Assembly: GCA_020635255.1 (NCBI GenBank)
Contig: JACKAC010000002.1
Span: forward strand, 558,001-622,000
Length of the DNA: 64,000 nucleotides
Source of the DNA: Ignavibacteriales bacterium
GTDB taxonomy: Bacteria; Bacteroidota; Ignavibacteria; Tepidaquicellales; Tepidaquicellaceae
Direction of reading: 5' to 3'
A program made the translations under genes and the position numbers. Positions 17,288 through 26,478 of the stretch are shown here, one piece after another. The notes below the pieces were generated by a model, which had not been told where the DNA came from, did no database searches, and saw only the letters and a list, made by a program, of their open reading frames with translations. Positions within the stretch are counted from its first letter, which is position 1. Each line of letters starts with the position of its first letter.

Positions 17288-19572
17288 TTATACGACAGCT
17301 GGAAGGGTACCTTTATTGCCACCACTATATTCCTGCCCATGTTGTTCGCGTTATATGTCTTTCCGTCTATCGTCGTATGTATATACTTTATCCTCGACAT
17401 AAAATCCACATACACCTTGTTCAGCATGTTCGTACAGCTTATCGATATATTGATCAATTGCTTCTCGAAACGCAGGTCGCACCCGAAGTAAGCATTGAGC
17501 AGTGTATATCCCGGTACTGATACCTCGTTCTCACCGAGCCTTGTTTTTTTCAATGCCGAGTAGGTAGATAATTCGAAATACGGGTTGTAAAAGAATTTCC
17601 AGTTCTCCAGCTCGACATGCGCCCCAAGCGTGATCTTGTCAGCCGGTATCAATGGCAGATATTCTCCGTCCTCCCGCTTTGCGTGAACCGTGGAATAAGT
17701 TGCCCTTATGCCCAGCCAGTCGAAGGGCTTTACATCCAGGTCCGCTTCCAGTCCCCTCAGCGTTGCATCCGATTGATAATACTGGAATACCGGATAGCCC
17801 TGTATCGTATCCGTTGTCTGACCGAGGTAAATATAATTGTTTATCCTGTTATTGTAACCCGCGATATCGAATGAAACATACTTGCTTTCCAGCACCAGCC
17901 CCAGGTCGCCCTCATAGCTCTGCTCGCTTTCGAAATTCGGATTTCCTATCTCATACTGGAATGTTCCCTCATGCAGCCCGTTCGATGTTAGTTCAGCCAG
18001 ATTGGGTGCTCTGAAACCCGTCGAAAAATTCGTCTTGGCGAGAAAGTGCTTGTTGAACCAGTACAATACGCCCGCTGACCCGTTCACTGAATTGAATGTC
18101 CGCTCGAGAGCAGGGAAGTAACCGATGGAATCCGGCACTCCGTACTCTTCCGTCGTCAAATGGTATCTGTCGAACCTCGCTCCTCCCTCGAAGCCCAGCT
18201 TATCCTTTTTGTAATTCAATATGCTTGTCAGTGAAAGCGAAGAAACGTCTGCATTTGGTATCAATCTCCTCTCACCGGAGTTCTGATTCTGCTGGTAAAA
18301 ATCCTGTGAGCCGACGACTAAATTCGTGAATCTGTTTATATCATATCCCCAGCTTCCGTCGAATGAATTTGTTCTCAATATCATATCCAGGTTTCCTAGT
18401 TGCAGGCTGTCCGGCAGGAATCGCTCGTCATTTCCTTCTATTTCCTGTCTCCTGTTATATGTATATCCGAGGTTGACCTTGTATTTTGATTTTCCCGTTA
18501 TGAATGTATTCTGCAAGACGATATTGTGAACGTTCAGGTTGTGATGGGGTCCGTTAAAGCTCCTGTCAAAACGCGTCTCGTTTTTAATAAGCTCTTTTGC
18601 GAACTCCTTTTCCTCCAGTACCCCGTACGTGTACCTCGTGTAATCATAATTAAGATTTCCTACCCAGATACCCTGGTGTGAACCGAATGCGCCCTTTATC
18701 GTGTATCCTCCGAATCTCGTCTCCGGTATCCTGTCCTCGTTCCCGTCCAGGTAATCCGCATGTGTCTCTCCTCCAAACCTTACCAGCCAGTTAAAATCCT
18801 TCTCTGCTCCTTTTAATCCGACGTCTGCGAGTATCCCAAGAGTATTTGTGAAAAATTTTGTGTTAAGGTCCGCCATGTTTGTTCCTACCGGTGCGGGTTT
18901 CTCATGCGTGATATTTACGACACCGCCTATTGCCTCCGGTCCGTATAGCAGACTTCGCGGTCCCTTGATCACCTCTATATTATCTATTCCGTCACTGCTC
19001 ATCACCAGCCCATGTTCGTCCTGCCACTGCTGGTTGTCAAATCTTATTCCATTTACCATAATACCTATCCTGTTGCCGTACAATCCCCTTATCACGGGTT
19101 TGGATATTCCCGACCCTGTCGAAAGTTGCCAAACCCCCGGTATCTTTGTAATTGCTTCGGAGACGTTCATTGTGCCGTCCCTCTGCAGGTCCTTAAATGT
19201 TATCTTGTCGGATTGGTATGGTTTGTCTATGCGTGTTTCTGTAACTATGATCTCATCCGTTGTAAGCTCAGCCGATATTAGTTTTACGTCTAATGGCTCT
19301 TTTACCTGTTTGGTATCTATTTTAAGGCTGAAATTCTTATAACCCACCAATGAAAACTGGAATCCCAGATAGCCGTCCGGTAAACCCGTAACATCGAATT
19401 CACCTTTGTAATTGGTAAAATAGGATTTTTGGACGTCCTCGATGAATATCAAAACATTGGAAAGTTTCTCGCCGGTCTCTGCGTCGCTTACTGTTCCGGT
19501 TATTTTGTTTTGAGCGGTGGATATCCCGCTTAAAAATAAAATGAATATTAATATGTAGCCTGAAGTTCTCAA
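17284..19572 (-). CDS. TonB-dependent outer-membrane receptor
   Basis: 762 aa. Signal peptide (YILIFILFLSGISTAQ), a carboxypeptidase-regulatory-like domain (about 22-100, starting KITGTVSDAETGEKL), a plug domain (about 115-225, with SKPVIRGLYGNRIGIMVNG and IEVIKGPRSLLYGPEAIGG) and a 22-strand barrel with FSTGFRAPNLAELTSNGLHEG in its middle. It imports a scarce ligand such as a metal chelate or organic compound; the sequence does not tell which. The start is TTG, because no in-frame ATG precedes the signal peptide. It overlaps the convergent phosphoesterase gene by four bases. Confidence 0.95.
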   Translation of the reverse strand: MRTSGYILIFILFLSGISTAQNKITGTVSDAETGEKLSNVLIFIEDVQKSYFTNYKGEFDVTGLPDGYLGFQFSLVGYKNFSLKIDTKQVKEPLDVKLISAELTTDEIIVTETRIDKPYQSDKITFKDLQRDGTMNVSEAITKIPGVWQLSTGSGISKPVIRGLYGNRIGIMVNGIRFDNQQWQDEHGLVMSSDGIDNIEVIKGPRSLLYGPEAIGGVVNITHEKPAPVGTNMADLNTKFFTNTLGILADVGLKGAEKDFNWLVRFGGETHADYLDGNEDRIPETRFGGYTIKGAFGSHQGIWVGNLNYDYTRYTYGVLEEKEFAKELIKNETRFDRSFNGPHHNLNVHNIVLQNTFITGKSKYKVNLGYTYNRRQEIEGNDERFLPDSLQLGNLDMILRTNSFDGSWGYDINRFTNLVVGSQDFYQQNQNSGERRLIPNADVSSLSLTSILNYKKDKLGFEGGARFDRYHLTTEEYGVPDSIGYFPALERTFNSVNGSAGVLYWFNKHFLAKTNFSTGFRAPNLAELTSNGLHEGTFQYEIGNPNFESEQSYEGDLGLVLESKYVSFDIAGYNNRINNYIYLGQTTDTIQGYPVFQYYQSDATLRGLEADLDVKPFDWLGIRATYSTVHAKREDGEYLPLIPADKITLGAHVELENWKFFYNPYFELSTYSALKKTRLGENEVSVPGYTLLNAYFGCDLRFEKQLINISISCTNMLNKVYVDFMSRIKYIHTTIDGKTYNANNMGRNIVVAIKVPFQLSYN

Positions 19573-19594
19573 ATTTTCCGATTCTTAAAATATT

Positions 19595-19629
19595 CACCTT
19601 CCTTTCCCTAGGAGAAGGAAAGGAAGGTG
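19595..19629 (-). terminator. Long perfect hairpin downstream of the small barrel gene
   Basis: A perfect 13-bp stem, CACCTTCCTTTCC (19595-19607) / GGAAAGGAAGGTG (19617-19629), with a 9-base loop. On the minus strand it follows the stop of the barrel gene at 19646 and is succeeded by AATATTTT, a weak U-tract. It likely ends or attenuates transcription before the TonB receptor. Confidence 0.6.
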
Positions 19630-19645
19630 GTTTGAAAGGAGTTAA

Positions 19646-20437
19646 TTATTTTTTCTTAGTTTTAGGAGCTCCAAAATAGAATGATACACCTAAATAACCG
19701 TTGAACGAACTGATAGTCCTCGCAGGAAAATCAATTCCATCTTCTGTATGTTCCTGGTCGCCAAGGTCTATTTCATTCTCACCGATCTCTTCTTCGTCAT
19801 CTGCGCCTTTTCCTATCGGGTTAATTAAGCTGTACTTGATACCGCCGTTGATACCAAATTGCGGACTGAGTCTATAATCCAGACCTGCATCCAGGTAAAA
19901 ACCGATTCTGGTTTCAGCTTTCATGTCCATCGGTCCGTTCCTTTGCTCGCCTTTTACGAATACTGACTGGCCGAATGTGAATGTACCGCTGAAAAAGTTA
20001 GCCGCAAGACCTGCGCCAACATATGGATTCAGCTGTTGGTTTGGCTGGAATGCCCACTCACCTCCAAGTGAGATGGATAGTATGTTTACTTGTGGCTTAA
20101 AGTTTGTTGTTACGAGCGTTCCGTTTGAATCTGCTTTGAATATAGCGTCTGTATTGTTGCTGAACATGTTGTAACCAATTCCAAATACTACTCTTCCGTT
20201 ACCGGTCTTTCCAAATGCAAGCTTTCCGTCTGCGCCAAAGGTTAATAATTGCTTTGTATAATATGGAAAATAATCTGCATCTGCTCTCGTGTTTGTTGGA
20301 ACTTCAGTTGCAAAGTCACCTAATGGTACACCGTATCCGCCGTATGCGTTAAGTGTTATCTTTGGCTGAGCGTATGAAATTCCGCTCCCAATAAATAATG
20401 ATACTATAAGTAAAACTAAAACGTTGATCTTTTTCAT
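19646..20437 (-). CDS. Secreted outer-membrane beta-barrel protein (OmpA-barrel-like)
   Basis: 263 aa with a clear signal peptide (KINVLVLLIVSLFIGSGISYAQ). The remainder alternates in strand-like fashion: ITLNAYGGYGVPLGDF, GVGAGLAANFF-type strands (PYVGAGLAANFFSGTF), IGFYLDAGLDYRLSPQFGING, and the closing SFNGYLGVSFYFG. This is the layout of an 8-strand outer-membrane barrel with extracellular loops, one of which is acidic (ADDEEEIGENEIDLGDQEH). No specific function can be assigned. Its own hairpin terminator separates it from the TonB receptor gene. Confidence 0.7.
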   Translation of the reverse strand: MKKINVLVLLIVSLFIGSGISYAQPKITLNAYGGYGVPLGDFATEVPTNTRADADYFPYYTKQLLTFGADGKLAFGKTGNGRVVFGIGYNMFSNNTDAIFKADSNGTLVTTNFKPQVNILSISLGGEWAFQPNQQLNPYVGAGLAANFFSGTFTFGQSVFVKGEQRNGPMDMKAETRIGFYLDAGLDYRLSPQFGINGGIKYSLINPIGKGADDEEEIGENEIDLGDQEHTEDGIDFPARTISSFNGYLGVSFYFGAPKTKKK

Positions 20438-20587
20438 TATGATTTTTTTAAAATTAATGTTTCTGCGTACAGACCTGCGTGCATATGCATATATACAATA
20501 CGCCCGCTGAGCTATACGTATCTATATAATGGTTCTGTTTTGTACGAACCAAAATTAAAACATGATTTAAACGTTAGGAAGTGTTAC

Positions 20588-20929
20588 TTATGAAAGGGGA
20601 GGTCCTCTTTCGGGATGTACTTCTGGAGTTGTGTTTTGAACGAATATATCGGTATTTGGAATTACTATCGTTGCAAATATAGGTATATCATGGTTAATTA
20701 GATCGGCATGGTTTGTTCCTGCGTCATCGAGATTTTCCAGGCACGCTGTAAAGAATCCTGTCTCATCCTTATCCTTTGACATTTCGCTCGATAGATCTGC
20801 CGCTATCAAAAGCAATGTAAACGATCCGAGTAAAAGAATGAGCTTTGCCTGGAAGTCCATTTCCTTTAGGAAAGGATGGCTGAGAATTCTTTCGATTATT
20901 CTATTTCGTTGCTTGGATATCACTCTCAT
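20588..20929 (-). CDS. Hypothetical small membrane protein
   Basis: 113 aa, not recognised. A basic N-terminus (RVISKQRNRIIERI) precedes one hydrophobic segment (LILLLGSFTLLLIAA, about 29-43), after which a polar, Asp/Asn-rich tail follows. AAGG lies a few bases before the ATG. It sits alone between the T9SS cargo operon and the small barrel gene, with no competing frame. It may be a single-pass membrane protein with a periplasmic tail; that it is a gene at all is less certain than for its neighbours. Confidence 0.45.
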   Translation of the reverse strand: MRVISKQRNRIIERILSHPFLKEMDFQAKLILLLGSFTLLLIAADLSSEMSKDKDETGFFTACLENLDDAGTNHADLINHDIPIFATIVIPNTDIFVQNTTPEVHPERGPPLS

Positions 20930-21018
20930 CCTTATAGATATGACGCAAATTAATGTAATTTATACCCTAAAACAAGTGAGTATAAATTTATACAGGTTCA
21001 AAAACTCTGTTTTTACTA

Positions 21019-22245
21019 TTACTTAATTAACAGCATCTTTTTCGTTTGGCTGAAATCCTCGGTAATTAGCCTGTAAAAATATACCCCGCTGTTCAGATTC
21101 TTTGCCTCAAAATTATATTCAAAACTGCCGGCATTGAGTGTTTTGTCAACTAAAACACTGACTTCGCGTCCCAGCATGTCATATATGACTAACTTTACAT
21201 TACCCGCCTTAGGCAGACTAAAGTTAATGTTAGTCGAAGGATTAAATGGATTGGGGTAATTTTGCCCCAGCTCATATTCTTCAGGGATACCTGTGGAGAT
21301 TTGCTGAATGCCAACGTTCCATCCCTGTCCTCCTCCGTTTGTCGTTTTCAATATAATGCCTTCGTTGCCTACCACCCATCCTGTCTGATCGTTGACGAAC
21401 TGGATCGTTCTCAGGTCGGTTGATGTTCCCGAAGCGAGGGAGTCCCACGTTGTTCCTCCGTCTGTCGTTCTCATTATGTATCCCGCATCTGCTGACATCC
21501 ATCCGGTGTTCTCGTTAATAAAGTTTGCCGAGTAAATTGTGAAGCCCGGTGTTAGGTATTGCTCCGGTGTCCACGAGTTACCCGCGTCCGTCGTCTTAAA
21601 ATACATTCCACAGCATCCGAGTGCCCATCCTGTATTATAGTTCAGGAAGTAGATTGAAAAGAATGGATTTTGCATACCTACCGTAATGGAATCCCATGTA
21701 TTTCCCCCGTCTCCGGACTTATATATATATGAAAGATCGGCTGTCGCGTAGATATCGTTAGCATTCATTATATACAATGAGTATAGTGTCGGAAAGTTGC
21801 CGGGAGGTAAAACATTGCTCCAGTTATCCCCGCCGTTCGTCGTCCTTATGAATGTCCTGCCAAATCCAACGGCAAATCCCGTATTCTGATCGTAAAATTG
21901 TATGTCATTAAAATGGTAAGTGATACCGGAAGGTTTTGGGGTCCATGTATTTCCTCCGTCTGTTGTTTTCAATAGCTCGCCAAACTGTCCGCAGATCCAT
22001 CCGTTATTTTCGTCCGTAAATGTTATTGCAACATGAGAACCCGGTACGGGGGTGTTTGTCCAGTTGTCCCCGCCGTTCGTCGTTTTTAGTACAAGATTGT
22101 TCGCGCATGCCCACCCCGTATTCTCATCATGAAAATATGCCGCGTTTATAAAAGTGCTCGTTCCCGATGACTGAACCATCCATTGCGCAAAGCCCGCGTT
22201 TAATGTGAAAAGCCCTATGATCAAACTGTATACAATTGTTCTCAT
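21019..22245 (-). CDS. Asp-box (YCF48/BNR-like) propeller with T9SS sorting domain
   Basis: 408 aa with a signal peptide (TIVYSLIIGLFTLNAGFAQ). Seven Asp-box repeats of the type TTxGGxxW follow at about 42-45 residue spacing (KTTNGGDNW, KTTDGGNTW, RTTNGGDNW, SGDGGNTW, TTDAGNSW, TTDGGTTW, TTNGGGQGW), as expected for one seven-bladed propeller of the YCF48/sortilin-like type. The last 80 or so residues are a T9SS type A domain (QNYPNPFNPSTNINFSLPKA to KKMLLIK). Predicted surface or secreted protein, function unknown, possibly binding. It is the last gene of an operon, 9 bases after the Omp28-like gene. Confidence 0.88.
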   Translation of the reverse strand: MRTIVYSLIIGLFTLNAGFAQWMVQSSGTSTFINAAYFHDENTGWACANNLVLKTTNGGDNWTNTPVPGSHVAITFTDENNGWICGQFGELLKTTDGGNTWTPKPSGITYHFNDIQFYDQNTGFAVGFGRTFIRTTNGGDNWSNVLPPGNFPTLYSLYIMNANDIYATADLSYIYKSGDGGNTWDSITVGMQNPFFSIYFLNYNTGWALGCCGMYFKTTDAGNSWTPEQYLTPGFTIYSANFINENTGWMSADAGYIMRTTDGGTTWDSLASGTSTDLRTIQFVNDQTGWVVGNEGIILKTTNGGGQGWNVGIQQISTGIPEEYELGQNYPNPFNPSTNINFSLPKAGNVKLVIYDMLGREVSVLVDKTLNAGSFEYNFEAKNLNSGVYFYRLITEDFSQTKKMLLIK

Positions 22246-22254
22246 ATTTTCATA

Positions 22255-24348
22255 TTATTTTATTAAAACCATTTTTTTTGTTTCAACAAACTCATCTGTG
22301 ACCAGCCTGTAAAAATATACTCCGCTTGCCAGTGCGCTTCCGTCAAAGTCTACCGAATACACTCCTGCCTGGATAAATGCGTTCACGAATGACCTGATTT
22401 CTCTACCCGCAATATCGTACACTTTGAGTGATGCGTACGTCCTCGCCGGTATTGAAAATGTTATCTTTGTCGCCGGGTTAAATGGATTCGGATAGTTCTG
22501 GCTGAGTGTAAATCCGTCCGGTACACTGCCTGATATTGGCTCCACGCTGACTATTCCTTCCAGCTGGACCGTATCGGTCGACCATTGTCCCGAATTATTC
22601 GGCGAGAATGCCGTCGACGTCGCCGGCGCTGTCGCCAGCCCGTTTCCACCCTTGTTGAATACCTCGAACGGATACGTAAGACCACCATCAACGGAGATCA
22701 GCACCTTAAGGCTGTCCCTGTACGTATTGCTGTATGGCGCGTACGCGTAATTAAATGTCATCTGGTTGGAATCCCGCAATCCGTAGTATATTACCGATTT
22801 TAGTGTATCCCGTCTGTATGCGTTTGTCGTATCGTAATCATAAAACGGCATCTGCATCGAGTGCGTCCCCGTAAATGTTGGCCCGTTGGCGCCTGTGTAC
22901 CGCCTCCACGTAAATAGCGCGTCCGGGTTTATTATCGTCCATCCCGGTGTCGGATAGTACCCCTCGAATAACTGCACAAAATACTTGTACTGCGGATCTG
23001 TCACGCTCGGACTTTCCTTAATGTTAAACGGCATCCCCGTCGTCACCGTAAATCCATTCACGCTGTAAGGTATCTTCGCGTCGAACGGTATCATGTCCCG
23101 CCCGGTGAAGTTCCTTCGCACGCTTTGCAGTGGGTTCGGCATGAAGTGACCGCCCTTCGCGCTGTTGAGTACTTCTTTCGTGTCCTCGTTCTCTATAAAG
23201 ACTGCCGTGAACATCTGCGACGCGTCCCAGCCCGGCTGTACGGTATATGTGTATGTGAACGACTGCATTCCCGGTGATGTAGTGATCGGTACTCCGTGTA
23301 TTCCCGGTAATGCCTTCCTGAATACATCATAAAATGTAGAGTCGTACCAGTTTGTGGGTATCGTATCGTACTGTACCACCCTTTGCATCGCGTTCACCTT
23401 TAGCCGGTAATTCCCCGGGGGGAGAGCCGATACTATATTCATGTCTATCTTCGACGTCACCGTGTTTCCCGAAAGCGAATCTGTCACGCTCACCGACACG
23501 GGTGAGCCTATTGCGCGTCTGTATTGGTACGGCGCATTGAGCAGTGAATCCGTATTATACGGCAGTGCTATTAGTGTATTCCCGTCTGCGTATGCCAGAG
23601 GTACGAGCGACGCGTTAAAATAATTTACCAGTGAATCCACTTGCACCTTACTGCTCAGATACATCGAATCGTTCTGCGAGGGAATTCCCCACGGGTACTT
23701 GATCGCTGTTATCGTGCTGAAATTCGTATTAATGAAATTATTCATCCCGACGTTGTTTACCGCGCATCCGGAACTCGTAGCGCTCGTAAACTCCTGGAAT
23801 AAAACGTTCCTCTGCACACCCTCCTGGAAAAGCGTGTACTGGTATATCGAGTCATTATATCGGAGTGTATCACCCAGTACTCGCAGGTACGCGAACATGT
23901 CCAGCCCCGTACCCGGGGGCACCACGATAGAATCGAACTGCACCACTGTATCGTACCCTGCCGATATTGATCCTATTTCCGTTGAATCGAAATATGAAAG
24001 TGCCGTAATTCTTAAAAAGGCGTACTGTGTATCGACCGATGCCTGCGATCCTATATTCGTAATGTGAAACCTCGGATAAATAGTCATGGCGGATGGACCC
24101 GGTGTATAATATGTTCCCGGAGGTATGCTGTCCACTCCCGTTATTGCCAGGTCGACCGTGCTTGGTCTCGATCCCAGCGTGAGATTATCTATATAAAGAT
24201 TGTTTCCGTGATCGTTATATGTTACGAATGCCACAACCACCTGGTCATAGTCTAGTCCTGCCTCTCCCGTCTTATTTAACTGTGTGAAGGAATACACTAA
24301 TGCTATCATAAACAGCAGGGGAATTATCAATACCTGTCTTTTCTTCAT
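22255..24348 (-). CDS. Omp28-like secreted protein with T9SS sorting domain
   Basis: 697 aa. N-terminal hydrophobic segment (QVLIIPLLFMIALVYSF). The region around residues 185-260 begins NVLFQEFTSATSSGCAVNN and resembles the thioredoxin-like part of Omp28-family proteins, but where those usually carry a CxxC-type redox site this protein has a single Cys. The C-terminal 80 residues form a T9SS type A domain (SQNYPNPFNPATKITFSIPA to KKMVLIK). Likely secreted or surface-bound, function unknown. Its ATG overlaps the stop of the 127-aa membrane protein gene (ATGA), and the propeller gene follows after 9 bases. Confidence 0.75.
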   Translation of the reverse strand: MKKRQVLIIPLLFMIALVYSFTQLNKTGEAGLDYDQVVVAFVTYNDHGNNLYIDNLTLGSRPSTVDLAITGVDSIPPGTYYTPGPSAMTIYPRFHITNIGSQASVDTQYAFLRITALSYFDSTEIGSISAGYDTVVQFDSIVVPPGTGLDMFAYLRVLGDTLRYNDSIYQYTLFQEGVQRNVLFQEFTSATSSGCAVNNVGMNNFINTNFSTITAIKYPWGIPSQNDSMYLSSKVQVDSLVNYFNASLVPLAYADGNTLIALPYNTDSLLNAPYQYRRAIGSPVSVSVTDSLSGNTVTSKIDMNIVSALPPGNYRLKVNAMQRVVQYDTIPTNWYDSTFYDVFRKALPGIHGVPITTSPGMQSFTYTYTVQPGWDASQMFTAVFIENEDTKEVLNSAKGGHFMPNPLQSVRRNFTGRDMIPFDAKIPYSVNGFTVTTGMPFNIKESPSVTDPQYKYFVQLFEGYYPTPGWTIINPDALFTWRRYTGANGPTFTGTHSMQMPFYDYDTTNAYRRDTLKSVIYYGLRDSNQMTFNYAYAPYSNTYRDSLKVLISVDGGLTYPFEVFNKGGNGLATAPATSTAFSPNNSGQWSTDTVQLEGIVSVEPISGSVPDGFTLSQNYPNPFNPATKITFSIPARTYASLKVYDIAGREIRSFVNAFIQAGVYSVDFDGSALASGVYFYRLVTDEFVETKKMVLIK

Positions 24349-24728
24349 GCAGTCTTCTTTGCTTGTGTTAGATGTTCAGCGCTTCTAAAATAGAACCTGT
24401 AAAAAAATACTTCCATTACCGTTAGTAATATCAATGAAACCGTGTCTTTAGGAGCAAGTATCCCGTAGCCCCCGTTACCCGGTGTGAAAAATCCCGTCAT
24501 CTTCAAAAGTCCGTACAGGAATAATCCCGGCGGATTTGGAATCGAGTATCCGCTTGCTGGAATAACAAGTCCCACAATGAGGTCTGATATCGTCCAGCCT
24601 ACCGCGAATAACACTATTATGAACGTAACATTGAGCAGTGCCTGCAGTATCCCGTCTGTCTGGTAAGACCTTGCAAAAGCGTAAACCGCGAATATAGTAT
24701 GCCCGAAAAATATCGTTACGTCTATCAT
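24345..24728 (-). CDS. Hypothetical multi-pass membrane protein, coupled to T9SS cargo gene
   Basis: 127 aa, not recognised. About three to four hydrophobic segments (ITIFFGHTIFAVYAFA-like N-terminus, LLNVTFIIVLFAVGWTISDLIVGLVI, GLFLYGLLKMTGFF, SLILLTVMEVFFYRFYF) and a basic C-terminus (QAKKTA) suggest a small inner-membrane protein. It lies 10 bases after the sugar-phosphate transferase gene and overlaps the start of the Omp28-like gene by four bases, so it is made together with both. It may act in the same envelope pathway; the function is unknown. Confidence 0.65.
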   Translation of the reverse strand: MIDVTIFFGHTIFAVYAFARSYQTDGILQALLNVTFIIVLFAVGWTISDLIVGLVIPASGYSIPNPPGLFLYGLLKMTGFFTPGNGGYGILAPKDTVSLILLTVMEVFFYRFYFRSAEHLTQAKKTA

Positions 24729-24738
24729 CTATGATTGA

Positions 24739-26157
24739 TTAAAAGGCTTCCTTCGAAAAAAACATTTCCCTGAACGTCTTGAAGATTATCTTTATGTCGA
24801 ATGCAAGTGACCAGTTCTCTATGTAATAAATATCGTAATCTATCCTTGTTTGCATTGATGTGTTATCACCGCGAAGCCCGTTCACCTGTGCCCATCCTGT
24901 TACACCGCATTTCACCCTGTGCCTTTCGAGATAATTCTTTATCGAGTCCTTCATCTGGTTAATGAAAAATTCTCTCTCAGGACGTGGTCCTACTATACTC
25001 ATATCGCCCTTCAAAACGTTTATGAACTGGGGCAGTTCGTCCAGGCTGTATTTCCTGAGGAATAACCCTATCGGCGAATACCTGTCGTCGTTTTCTTTTG
25101 CCATCTGCGGTCCGGATTTCTCCGCGTCTGTTCTCATAGAGCGGAATTTCAGCATCATAAACTTTGTCCCGTCGAGCCCGACCCTTTCCTGCCTGTAAAA
25201 TACCGGCCCCGGTGATGTGATTTTTACAAGGAGGGTTAGCAGAAGCATTATAGGAGATATTATCAGTAGTATGAATCCCGATACAAGTATGTCGAATGAC
25301 CGCTTGAGGAACCTGTTCCAAATGTTCATCGGTAGTGACTTGAGCTTCAGGAAGGGGATTCCGTCCACCTCTTCCATTCTCAGCTTGCTTGTGATAGTCT
25401 CGATGAAATCAGGCGCGAGCATAAATTCTATGTTTATTCCCTCACACTTCTGCATCAGGTCGTATATGTCATCGTGATCGCTCGATGGCAGTGCGAATAG
25501 TATCTTTTCAAGTTGCAATGATTTTATCTTTTTAGGTATGTCCTCATACGTCCCCAGGTATCTCTTTCCTTCGAGCTGGTTATCGGTTACGTCTGCTTTA
25601 TGGAAGTAACCCACCACGTTAAAGCCGGCGAACTTGTCACGCGTGAATTTGTCATATATCTTTAGCGCCATCTCGCTCGTTCCTACCACGGCAATGTTCT
25701 TTACACCGATGTTCTTATTGTAAAGCGTCTTCTCGATCTTCAGCATAAAATACCGTCCTATCATCGAAAATAATATCGTGAAGAACCACAGCAGTATAAA
25801 TACAAGTCTCGAATAAGGGAAGTCTCTGTAAAAGAACACAATTCCCATTGAGAGGAGTATTCCGATTGTTACACACTTTGTCACCAGGAATAGCTCATCG
25901 AATACGAAAACATTCCTGTTGAGCCTGTACATTTTGAATGACTGGAACACCATGAACCAGACCGGAAGTGTGATTACCGCAATAAATAGATACCCGCTGA
26001 ATGGGGGAATCCCCTTTGTGACCTCGAAGTAATTTCCAATTGAAGTGTGAAATCGTATCTCATATGCCAGGTAATAAGAGAGCAGTATTGCCGAAAAATC
26101 CGACAGTACCGTCATCAATGGCACAAAAAACTCTATTTTGCTGGAGTTAGTCCGCAT
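24739..26157 (-). CDS. Polyprenyl-phosphate sugar-1-phosphate transferase (WbaP/WcaJ type)
   Basis: 472 aa initiating enzyme of polysaccharide assembly: it moves a sugar-1-phosphate from a UDP-sugar to undecaprenyl phosphate at the inner membrane. Seen: about four N-terminal membrane helices (15-130), a CoA-binding-like Rossmann region (about 150-260, VGTSEMALKIYDKF), one hydrophobic segment (about 283-305) and the C-terminal transferase domain with SPGPVFYRQERVGLDGTKF, MLKFRSMR, LRKYSLDELPQ and GPRPE. The donor sugar is not readable. No other glycan synthesis genes adjoin it; instead it leads an operon with a small membrane protein and two T9SS cargo proteins. Confidence 0.93.
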   Translation of the reverse strand: MRTNSSKIEFFVPLMTVLSDFSAILLSYYLAYEIRFHTSIGNYFEVTKGIPPFSGYLFIAVITLPVWFMVFQSFKMYRLNRNVFVFDELFLVTKCVTIGILLSMGIVFFYRDFPYSRLVFILLWFFTILFSMIGRYFMLKIEKTLYNKNIGVKNIAVVGTSEMALKIYDKFTRDKFAGFNVVGYFHKADVTDNQLEGKRYLGTYEDIPKKIKSLQLEKILFALPSSDHDDIYDLMQKCEGINIEFMLAPDFIETITSKLRMEEVDGIPFLKLKSLPMNIWNRFLKRSFDILVSGFILLIISPIMLLLTLLVKITSPGPVFYRQERVGLDGTKFMMLKFRSMRTDAEKSGPQMAKENDDRYSPIGLFLRKYSLDELPQFINVLKGDMSIVGPRPEREFFINQMKDSIKNYLERHRVKCGVTGWAQVNGLRGDNTSMQTRIDYDIYYIENWSLAFDIKIIFKTFREMFFSKEAF

Positions 26158-26226
26158 TGTAGAGCAAAATATCTGTTTTATGAATATATATAAAGGAAAA
26201 AGGGTAGGATAGTAGCTTAAAAATGG

Positions 26227-26463
26227 TTAAAATTTGAACTCTTTTATTAAATTTTTAAATAAATTCTCGAAAACAAGGTGATAACTTTCCGCCTTGTAGT
26301 CCAACTGCTCTTTAGCGTCCAGAAGTTCTAATCCTATTATCTTTCCCTCTTTAGAAAAGTCAATTACCAGGCTATTTCCTAACTCGATAGATTTATCCAC
26401 TTTTTCGCCTTCCTTAAAATAGATATAACCTACATTATGCTCTTCATCCAATGTGATCTTCAT
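26227..26463 (-). CDS. DUF2283 family protein
   Basis: 78 aa. The sequence MKITLDEEHNVGYIYFKEG, then LVIDFSKEGKIIGLELLDA, is the compact DUF2283 fold (D...ALYI pattern, then vvvDyDeeGkiVGIEIL). Function in the family is not established. It follows the DUF4258 gene by 15 bases on the same strand; the two families are frequently neighbours and have the size and layout of a toxin-antitoxin-like pair, which is inference here. Confidence 0.82.
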   Translation of the reverse strand: MKITLDEEHNVGYIYFKEGEKVDKSIELGNSLVIDFSKEGKIIGLELLDAKEQLDYKAESYHLVFENLFKNLIKEFKF

Positions 26464-26478
26464 TTGTAAAATTTTGGG

